Below, one piece after another: positions 57,751-64,000 of a DNA stretch of 64,000 bases. The notes below the pieces were generated by a model, which was given only the letters and a program-made list of their open reading frames with translations, was not told where the DNA came from and did no database searches. The stretch spans positions 27,670 to 91,669 of the forward strand of contig NZ_FXAG01000020.1 in NCBI RefSeq assembly GCF_900177275.1, written 5' to 3'. Positions within the stretch are counted from its first letter, which is position 1. The number at the start of each line of letters is the position of its first letter. The DNA comes from Pseudogulbenkiania subflava DSM 22618. Lineage in GTDB: Bacteria > Pseudomonadota > Gammaproteobacteria > Burkholderiales > Chromobacteriaceae. Both the position numbers and the translations under genes were made by a program.

Positions 57751-58482
57751 TCAGAAGTGCTCCGTCCAGGGGCGCAGGTCCAGTTCGTGCGTCCAGGCGC
57801 TGCGCGGCTGACGGTATAGCTGGTAGTAGGCCTCGGCGATCGCCGCCGGGTCCAGCATATCGTCGGGGTTCGGCGCGGAGCCCATCTGTCCCGGCGACTG
57901 CGGCCGGATGTGGCCGTCGAGCACCACGTGGGCGACATGGATGCCCTTGGGCTGCAACTCGCGCGCCATGCTCTGCGCCAGCGCGCGCAGACCGAATTTT
58001 CCTACCGCCAGGTTATGGAAGCCCGCGCTGCCGCGCAGGCTGGCCGTCGCCCCGGTGAACAGGATGGTGCCGCCGGCGCCGCCGTTCTCGATGCGCGCCA
58101 CCATGCCGCGCGCCGCGGCGCGCCCGACCAGAAAGCCCCCCAGACAACCCACCCGCCAGCAGCGCTCGAACTCCTCGCGGCTGGTGTCGAGCAGACCCGC
58201 CGGAGCAAAACGCCCGGCGTTGTACACCACCAGGTCCGGTTCTCCCAGGTCGCTACGGATATTCTGGAACAGCACCTCGACCGCCGCCTCGTCGGTGGCG
58301 TCGCAGCCGTAGGCCCGGCCGGCGTGGTGCACGCCGGTGCAGTCGGCCGCCAGCCCCTCCAGCTTCTTCACGTCGCGTGCTACCAGTGCCACGTGCATCT
58401 CGGCGTGGGCGAAACGCTGCGCCAGTGCGCAGCCCAGACCGGGGCCGACGCCAACGATGACCGCAATCTTGCCTGTATCCAT
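57751..58482 (-). CDS. SDR-family oxidoreductase, atypical active site
   Basis: 243 residues, Rossmann start IAVIVGVGPGLGCALAQRFA (GxGxGLG-type), LVVYNAGRFAPAG (NAG motif) and LFTGATASLRG (Ser region). At the YxxxK site the sequence is GFHNLAVGKFGLRALAQSMA: Lys is kept, the catalytic Tyr is not. It may work with an altered mechanism or bind only. Its stop coincides with the MITE boundary. Confidence 0.85.
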   Translation of the reverse strand: MDTGKIAVIVGVGPGLGCALAQRFAHAEMHVALVARDVKKLEGLAADCTGVHHAGRAYGCDATDEAAVEVLFQNIRSDLGEPDLVVYNAGRFAPAGLLDTSREEFERCWRVGCLGGFLVGRAAARGMVARIENGGAGGTILFTGATASLRGSAGFHNLAVGKFGLRALAQSMARELQPKGIHVAHVVLDGHIRPQSPGQMGSAPNPDDMLDPAAIAEAYYQLYRQPRSAWTHELDLRPWTEHF

Positions 58483-58917
58483 GGTTTACTCCTGCCTGTC
58501 GCTGCTTTCATCTTAGAACCCGTTCGCCAACTTGCTGCGGCCCTTTGCAGGGCGTGTTCCCGCGTGAGCGCAGGAGGGGTGGCGGTGCTATTCCCTTGTC
58601 GCGCTATTCTTGCCTCGCCCCGTCAACGCCGGGAGCCGTCAATGCACGATTTTGCTGCTTCGCCCACCCCGCGCACCGTATGCTTCGACTCACCGGCCAC
58701 GTTCTGGACACTCCGGCGCGGCAGAATGAACCCGTTACCAAGTTGATGAGTTTCCGGAATGAGCTCAGCAAAATGCATCGCTTGAGCACACCACCCGGAA
58801 GGCAGAGACTGAGCACCGGTTTCGCACGATCACACCCCCACCCGGCGAACGAGAGCAGGTCGCGGCGTACCACGTCGCGTCAGGATTGCGGTTCATGGAA
58901 GATTGGAGAGGAATGCC
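58483..58917. other. Intergenic region with a MITE end
   Basis: TTA followed by GAACCCGTTCGCCAACTTGC at 58513-58535 matches one end of the MITE family; a related GAACCCGTTACCAAGTTG lies in the same orientation at 58728-58745, not inverted. No second intact end found, so this looks like a broken copy. No convincing gene; the right part is the leader of the TPP enzyme. Confidence 0.5.
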
Positions 58918-60576
58918 ATGCAGGACATCGAGGCACCGCGCAACGGCGGGCGGATTCTGGTCGAATCACTGGTCAAGAACGGGGTGGAGGCAGTGTACTG
59001 CGTGCCTGGCGAGAGCTACCTGCCAGTGCTCGACGCCTTGCGCGACGAACAGGGCGTGCGCACCGTCGTCACCCGCCACGAAGGAGCGGCTTCGTACATG
59101 GCCGATGCCTACGGCAAACTCACCGGGCGCCCCGGCATCTGCTTCGTCACGCGCGGGCCGGGCGCCACCCATGCCAGCAACGGCGTGCACACCGCCATGC
59201 AGGACTCCACCCCGATGATCCTGTTCATCGGCCAGGTCGAGCGCGGCTTTCTCGGGCGCGAGGCGTTCCAGGAGGTCGACTACGTCAGGATGTTCGGTGG
59301 CCTGGCCAAGTGGGTGACGCAGATCGACAGCATCGAGCGCATCCCCGAAGTGGTGGCGCGTGCCTTCAGCGTGGCGATGTCGGGCCGGCCAGGGCCGGTG
59401 GTGGTGGCGCTGCCGGACGACATCCTGTTCAGCACGGGCGTGGCGGGGCCGTCCGTGTCGGCACGGCCGGTGCAGGCCGCGCCGGCACCGGCCGGCATGA
59501 GCGAATTGCACCGGCTCCTGAGTGCCGCCCAGCGCCCCTTGCTGGTGGTCGGCGGCAGCGGATGGAGCGCGGAAGCCTGCCAGGCCTTGCATCGCTTCGC
59601 CGCGGCCAACGCGCTGCCGGTGGCCACCGCCTTCCGCCGCCAGGACCTGTTCGATAACGACGACCCGCACTATGTCGGCCATCTCGGTTTCGGCCTGTCC
59701 CCACAGTTGGCCGAAAGGGTGCGCGACGCCGACCTCATTCTCGCCATCGGCACCCGGCTGGGCGAAGTCACCAGCAACGGCTACAGCCTGATCGCCAGCC
59801 CGCAGCCGGCCCAGACCCTGATCCACGTTCACGCCGACCCCGAAGAACTGGGCCGCGTCTACCACGCCCGCCTGCCGATCAATGCCGGGATGCAGGCCTT
59901 TGCCAGGGCGCTTGCCGAACTGCCGCCGCTCGATGGCAATGCCTGGCGGCAATGGACGCACGATGCCCGTGCCGAGTACCTGGCCTTCAGCACCCCGCCC
60001 GCAACCTCGCCCGAACACCGCGGCGTCGACATGGGCAAGGTGATGACGCACTTGCGTGAAGTGTTGCCGGCCGACGCCATCGTCAGCAACGGCGCCGGCA
60101 ACTACGCCGTCTGGGTTCACCGCTTCTACCGCTACCGCCGGCCTGCAACCGAGCTCGCGCCGACCAACGGAGCCATGGGCTACGGCCTGCCGGCGGCGAT
60201 TGCCGCCAAGCTGCAGCACCCCGAGCGGCAGGTGGTGTGCTTCGCCGGTGACGGCTGCTTCATGATGTACCCGCAGGAACTCGCCACGGCGCGGCAATTC
60301 GGCGCGGCGGTAGTGGTCATCGTGGTCAACAACGGCATGTACGGCACCATCCGCATGCACCAGGAGCGCGAATACCCCTCGCGACCCTTCGCCACTGACT
60401 TGCAAAACCCGGATTTCGTCGCGCTGGCGCAGGCCTTGGGCGCTCACGCCGAGGCGGTGGGACGCAGTGAGGACTTCCCGGCCGCGTTCGCCCGTGCCAC
60501 ACAGGCCGGTCGTCCCGCGCTGATCGAGCTGAAGGTCGACCCGCGCCAGATCACGCCGCAGGCGCGGCTGGCCTGA
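58918..60576 (+). CDS. Acetolactate synthase-like ThDP enzyme
   Basis: 552 residues. N-terminal ThDP domain with catalytic Glu in TRHEGAASYMADAYGKLTG, central domain, and C-terminal cofactor site GDGCFMMYPQELATARQFGA with NN after 25 residues. Resembles biosynthetic-type decarboxylases such as benzaldehyde lyase/acetolactate synthase homologues, without an adjacent small subunit, so a role outside valine synthesis is likely. ATG 58918 with GAGAGGAA upstream is chosen over TTG 58903. Confidence 0.88.
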   Translation: MQDIEAPRNGGRILVESLVKNGVEAVYCVPGESYLPVLDALRDEQGVRTVVTRHEGAASYMADAYGKLTGRPGICFVTRGPGATHASNGVHTAMQDSTPMILFIGQVERGFLGREAFQEVDYVRMFGGLAKWVTQIDSIERIPEVVARAFSVAMSGRPGPVVVALPDDILFSTGVAGPSVSARPVQAAPAPAGMSELHRLLSAAQRPLLVVGGSGWSAEACQALHRFAAANALPVATAFRRQDLFDNDDPHYVGHLGFGLSPQLAERVRDADLILAIGTRLGEVTSNGYSLIASPQPAQTLIHVHADPEELGRVYHARLPINAGMQAFARALAELPPLDGNAWRQWTHDARAEYLAFSTPPATSPEHRGVDMGKVMTHLREVLPADAIVSNGAGNYAVWVHRFYRYRRPATELAPTNGAMGYGLPAAIAAKLQHPERQVVCFAGDGCFMMYPQELATARQFGAAVVVIVVNNGMYGTIRMHQEREYPSRPFATDLQNPDFVALAQALGAHAEAVGRSEDFPAAFARATQAGRPALIELKVDPRQITPQARLA

Positions 60577-60610
60577 TCGGATATGGGTTCGCCGCCGGAG
60601 AGGGGCTAGC

Positions 60611-60640
60611 GGCGATGCCGGGCAGCAAGCCGGCATCGCC
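60611..60640. terminator. Perfect hairpin between convergent genes
   Basis: 11-bp stem GGCGATGCCGG/CCGGCATCGCC with an 8-base loop. No T-run on either side, so it may block read-through only weakly. Confidence 0.5.
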
Positions 60641-60648
60641 CCTAACCA

Positions 60649-61332
60649 TCAGCCCTCCAGCCGTTTCGACCAATCCTCCACCGCCCCGGTGTCGAGGCGG
60701 CGCCGGAAGGTGCGCTTCCAGTTCTCGGCCAGTGGCGCCAGCTCCGCCGCCGCTGCCCACTCCCTAGCGAGGCCCGGATCGCGCCGGAACAGCAAGCCCA
60801 TCACCCGGCTCAAGGGCCAGTCCGTCTCGCGTCGGTCGACGAGGACCAACTCATCGCTCCCGGTCACGAAACCGGGCTTCAGCACGCGGTAATACCAGCC
60901 GGTCCGGCCCATGTCCTGCATCAACCTGGCCGCTCCTTTGTGCCCAAGGCGAGCGTTCAGCTTCCAGCACGGCTGGCGTCCCTGCGACACCTGCACCACC
61001 GCCTGGCCCAGCTCAAAGACATCCCCCACACAGACGGATTCTTCGGTGAGGCCGCGGGTCGAGAGGTTTTCTCCGAAGGCGCCTGGCGCCAGCAGCAGCG
61101 GCTGCGCGCCCAGCTGCTCGATCCAGGCGGAGTAGTGGTCGCGTGGGTAATGGTGAACGGCCTTTTCCGGTCCGCCGTGTACCCGCCGGTCCGCTTGCTC
61201 GTCACCGTCAAAGCCCTGTTCCGACAACCAGAGCGGCGTCGCAACCAGGCTCTTGTGGATTCCGCTCAGGTGAGAAGTGCCTGCCAGCGGTGCGGAACGG
61301 CCCACCAGCAGCGCCTCCACCGCTATTCGCAT
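60649..61332 (-). CDS. MOSC domain protein (YiiM-like)
   Basis: 227 residues from ATG 61332. KSLVATPLWLSEQGFDGDEQADRRVHGG is split by the MOSC fold; GAFGENLSTRGLTEESVCVG and the Cys-bearing QGRQPCWKLNARLGHKG are the YiiM-type molybdenum-cofactor site. E. coli YiiM reduces N-hydroxylated purines. Overlaps the amidotransferase gene by ten bases. Confidence 0.9.
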   Translation of the reverse strand: MRIAVEALLVGRSAPLAGTSHLSGIHKSLVATPLWLSEQGFDGDEQADRRVHGGPEKAVHHYPRDHYSAWIEQLGAQPLLLAPGAFGENLSTRGLTEESVCVGDVFELGQAVVQVSQGRQPCWKLNARLGHKGAARLMQDMGRTGWYYRVLKPGFVTGSDELVLVDRRETDWPLSRVMGLLFRRDPGLAREWAAAAELAPLAENWKRTFRRRLDTGAVEDWSKRLEG

Positions 61333-62030
61333 CGTGTCGTACCCAGTTGCTGCAGCCAGGCGCCCAGCATCGCCGAGCCGGCCTGGGCCGCGTTGTCGGC
61401 GTAGCGGTGGCTGGCCGCGCGTAGTTCGGGAACCGACAGCCCGGCATGCTGCAACTCGCCGCTGTGCCCGATCAGCCACGCCTCGATCAGATGGCCGTCG
61501 ACCTCGGGGTGGAACTGCAATGCAAGCGCGTTGTTGCCGCAGGCAAAAGCCTGGTGCGGGGTCAGCTCGGTCGATGCGAGCAACTGCGCGCCGGCCGGCA
61601 GGTCGAACGTATCGCCATGCCAGTGCAGCAGTGGCACCTCTTGCAAGCAAGACAGACTGGAGAAATTGCCGGCGGCAGAGAGCGAGACCGCTCCCCAGCC
61701 GATTTCCTTCTCCCGGCCGGGGTAGACCCGGGCCCCGAGCGCCGCGGCCATGATCTGTGCGCCCAGGCAGATGCCCAGCGTCGGCAGACCCTGGGCCAGG
61801 CGCCGTGCCACGCCATCGATCTCGCCCCCCAGCCAAGGGTAATCCGTCTGTTCGTAGACGCCGATGGGTCCTCCCAGTACCACCAGCAGGTCGGGGCTGA
61901 GCCAGTCGTCAGCCTCCATTCGGTCGATGCCGGCCTGGCGGTACTCGACGGCATAGCCGAACTGTTTCAGCACAGTGCCGAAGACACCCAGGTCTTCAAA
62001 GGCAACATGCCGTAATGCCAGGCATTTCAT
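61323..62030 (-). CDS. Class I glutamine amidotransferase-like protein
   Basis: 235 residues from ATG 62030. Nucleophile Cys in TLGICLGAQIMAAALGARVY, His in ALQFHPEVDGHLIEAW. Resembles GMP synthase-like stand-alone amidotransferases that act on small peptides or amides. First gene of a two-gene unit with the MOSC protein. Confidence 0.92.
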   Translation of the reverse strand: MKCLALRHVAFEDLGVFGTVLKQFGYAVEYRQAGIDRMEADDWLSPDLLVVLGGPIGVYEQTDYPWLGGEIDGVARRLAQGLPTLGICLGAQIMAAALGARVYPGREKEIGWGAVSLSAAGNFSSLSCLQEVPLLHWHGDTFDLPAGAQLLASTELTPHQAFACGNNALALQFHPEVDGHLIEAWLIGHSGELQHAGLSVPELRAASHRYADNAAQAGSAMLGAWLQQLGTTRCE

Positions 62031-62614
62031 GACGTGATCTCCTTGTGGGAACGCGTGCTGACCACCGGGGCGGTGGACATGGCTGACGGATGGGGGTAGA
62101 GCATCATGGTATGCCATGGGGGTGAATGGTTCCAGCCTTGGCAACCCATCACCGCCTGGCGTTCCGGGTCATTGGTCGTCTGGCAGGCTCGGCGACGGGT
62201 GTCGACCACGCTATACGGTGCCACGGCTGCACGGTGCATAGGGTTGCAAGGGAGCGCTTGCCGTGTGCACGTTTTTCATTGCGCAAGGGGACAGCGCCCG
62301 GATTTGCCGTTGCGGTATACGGCAGGGAGCTTCTGAGAAGTGAAAGCAGGGCGAGTATGGTGGCATGCCGACGCTGAACGTTGACGGTCGGCAAACCGCT
62401 GTCATTAGCTGGGTACGCGACAGGGAAAAACAAAAAGCCCGGAACAAATGTCCTAACTATTAGAGATTTGTTGGGATTGGCTCCAGTTCTCTATAGCTTG
62501 TCAAAGCTTTATCTGGCTTATGTTTCATAGAAATCCTTCTTTGTTGGGGTTACACTGAAATTGTCGGGGTTACGCCTACAACGTAGCCCCAGAAGTAACC
62601 CCGAGGAGGATGCC
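62031..62614. other. Chromosome/element boundary region
   Basis: 584 bases without a convincing gene. GC content drops from about 62430. Just left of that, AAAAACAAAAAGCCCGGAAC could be part of an attachment core, but no second copy is in the window. No tRNA found here. Confidence 0.45.
62546..62602 (+). promoter_or_regulatory. GGGGTTAC repeats before the integrase
   Basis: GGGGTTAC at 62546-62553 and 62566-62573 (20-base period, one helical side apart by two turns) and inverted GTAACCCC at 62595-62602, next to the ribosome site. Likely binding sites for an excisionase or for the integrase itself. Confidence 0.5.
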
Positions 62615-63874
62615 ATGAAAGCCCGGACCAACTCTTTTGTTTTCACCAAGGCGGCGCTCGATGCGCTGGAACCGCCATTAGCCGGTCAGCGACTCACCGT
62701 CCACGATATAACTCAGCCCGGCTTGCAGCTTCGAGTTACGTCGAGCGGGGTCAAGACCTTTTGCGTGTTTAAGCGGGTGGCTGGTGGTCAACCTGAGCGG
62801 GTGACAATTGGGCGGTATCCCGAACTGACCATCGCGCAGGCGAGGGCGGCGGCGCGGGGCATCATCAATCAGCTTGCCAGTGGCACCAGCCTGAACACCG
62901 GCAAGCGCCAAGCCAAGGCGGCGAAGGCGGATACCCCGACGCTGCGCGAAGCTATCGAGGAATACTGTGCAAAAGCCCGGCGCGTCAGTGACGACAAGCC
63001 GTTGAAGCCGCGCACGCAGGATGATTACAAGGCGATGGTAAAGAACTCCGTCACCAAACGTACCGGCTACGTCACCAAGGCCGGCGAATTGCTGCCGCTG
63101 GCCGACAAGCTGCTAACCGACATCACCGCCGATCAAATTCGGGGGGTCTACGATACTGTGCACGCACACAGCGCGCGCCGCGCCAATTACGCGATGGTCG
63201 TTTTGAGGGCCATTTTCAATTATTTCGAGGTGCCCATTCCTGAAAATTTGTTCTCCAAGACCACGGCACGACGCAAACGAATTCATCTCGCACCTGCCGG
63301 CGTGGCTGGCGAGTGTATCCACATGGATGATGTCGGGAAATGGTGGCGATTGCTAAAGGAAATGGAAGAAAGCGACGCCGTCAATTATCTGAAGTTCCTG
63401 ATCATCACCGGCTGTCGGCCATCTGAACCGCTTCAAATCACCATCGAAAACATCGACTTTACTCGGCGCTGGGTCACGCTGGTGGACACCAAGAATCGGT
63501 CAAATCACGTGTTGATGCTATCGGACCAAGCGTGGGAAATCGTTCAAAAACAGGCAGCAGGTAAGGCAACAGGCGACCAATTATTCAAAACTTATGATGC
63601 ATGGAAAACTGTTGCAAAAGTGAAAGAAATCACTGGCGTGCATTTCCACTGCAAAATGCTGCGTGCCACTTTCGCCACTATTGCGGACTCGCTGGTGTCT
63701 GGTTCCACCGTTAAAAGACTGATGAATCACAAACAAAAAAACGATATTACCAGCACACATTACATCCAGAAGAATGAACAGCAATTGCGCGAGGGCTGGC
63801 AGGCGGTTGCGGATTGGCTCGACGAACAGGCCGCACTTGCCAAGGCCGGGGTGATTACTATGGAAAGTGCCTAG
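62615..63874 (+). CDS. Tyrosine recombinase/integrase of an integrated element
   Basis: 419 residues from ATG 62615 with GAGGAGG upstream. N-terminal DUF4102-like arm-binding domain (ITQPGLQLRVTSSGVKTFCV, RVTIGRYPELTIAQARAAAR), SAM-like core, then catalytic Arg in ITGCRPSEPLQ (about 267), Lys in TKNRSNHVL, LRATFAT with second Arg (about 348), His in LMNHKQKN and Tyr in THYIQKN (about 382). The usual HxxR first His reads KMLR. Codon usage is more AT-rich than its neighbours, as for acquired DNA. The element should continue past the window. Confidence 0.92.
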   Translation: MKARTNSFVFTKAALDALEPPLAGQRLTVHDITQPGLQLRVTSSGVKTFCVFKRVAGGQPERVTIGRYPELTIAQARAAARGIINQLASGTSLNTGKRQAKAAKADTPTLREAIEEYCAKARRVSDDKPLKPRTQDDYKAMVKNSVTKRTGYVTKAGELLPLADKLLTDITADQIRGVYDTVHAHSARRANYAMVVLRAIFNYFEVPIPENLFSKTTARRKRIHLAPAGVAGECIHMDDVGKWWRLLKEMEESDAVNYLKFLIITGCRPSEPLQITIENIDFTRRWVTLVDTKNRSNHVLMLSDQAWEIVQKQAAGKATGDQLFKTYDAWKTVAKVKEITGVHFHCKMLRATFATIADSLVSGSTVKRLMNHKQKNDITSTHYIQKNEQQLREGWQAVADWLDEQAALAKAGVITMESA

Positions 63875-63914
63875 TCGCAAAATCGCAACACCTCTGGTCT
63901 TTCATAATAAGTAA

Positions 63915-64000
63915 TCACGCATAACTAAATTTGAGTTCTGTGCCAACCCTATCCAGCAAGTCGGTCACCTTGCTTTTCAATTCGGTGGCACCCCATGTCT
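63915..64000 (-). CDS. C-terminal end of an unknown gene
   Basis: 28 codons open from the window edge, ending WGATELKSKVTDLLDRVGTE LKFSYA stop. It is convergent with the integrase and would be cargo of the element. Too short to identify. Confidence 0.4.
   Translation of the reverse strand, partial: TWGATELKSKVTDLLDRVGTELKFSYA

Noticed and set aside
62031..62614. tRNA gene as the integrase attachment site
   Set aside because: I could not fold any cloverleaf or find a TTCGA-type T-loop with matching acceptor arm in this stretch.

Overview
The window is about 64 kb of GC-rich, densely packed bacterial chromosome. Gene content (NadK-RecN, DbpA, a class I PHA synthase, a DUF3460 protein, PpnP, a FucP-type sugar permease, a PA2779-family protein) fits a betaproteobacterium, most likely order Neisseriales, Chromobacteriaceae-like. 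A short word, AGGTTGGCCGAA, that resembles the DNA uptake sequence dialects of Neisseriaceae supports that placement. The placement is an inference; there is no rRNA or tRNA gene to confirm it.

Layout. 1-9.3 kb: housekeeping genes mostly on the minus strand (recN cut by the window edge, nadK, an orphan FixJ-type regulator, a K+ channel, msrA, a deacetylase-like protein, a degenerate HD-GYP protein, a nucleoside hydrolase), then dusC. 9.3-12.5 kb: a possible sRNA, a self-cleaving LexA/UmuD-like regulator with a 47-residue partner and its own palindrome, and dbpA. 12.5-28.7 kb: metabolic and transport genes, including phaC, ppnP, a sugar permease with paired operator-like palindromes, a tartrate dehydrogenase with a divergent LysR regulator, an Fe-S type winged-helix regulator divergent from an exported protein, a patatin-like hydrolase and a flavin reductase. 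28.7-32 kb: a looser stretch with gene-poor DNA, a serine-for-cysteine isochorismatase homologue and a ceramidase-like membrane protein.

32-56.4 kb is a cobalamin (B12) biosynthesis locus. A cobalamin riboswitch (about 50.4-50.5 kb, minus strand) heads a long, tightly overlapping gene train: 2Fe-2S ferredoxin, cobN, chlI/chlD-like, cbiE, cbiX-cbiC fusion, cbiD, cobI, cobM, cbiG, cobJ-cobK fusion, cobW, cobO, cobB, bluB. Upstream lie an MFS transporter, cobC, cobD and, divergently, cobQ. The pathway is a hybrid: anaerobic-type CbiD, CbiG and CbiX sit with a CobN/ChlID late cobaltochelatase. No CbiT, CobU/CobP, CobS or CobT is in the window. 56.4-62 kb: small membrane and metabolic genes. From about 62.5 kb a tyrosine recombinase opens what looks like an integrated element running off the right edge.

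The most striking signals are repeats. (1) A structured 140-bp sequence occurs twice in opposite orientations, each time between two copies of the local transcription terminator stem, and the stem differs between the two sites. (2) A family of 100-170 bp MITE-like elements with GAACC ends and TNA target duplications sits exactly on stop codons of neighbouring genes; one member lies inside cobN and is translated in frame. (3) A DUS-like 12-mer occurs at least ten times, once more as an inverted pair beside a terminator. (4) GTAGGGCGGATGCC hairpin repeats interrupt the cobalamin operon twice.
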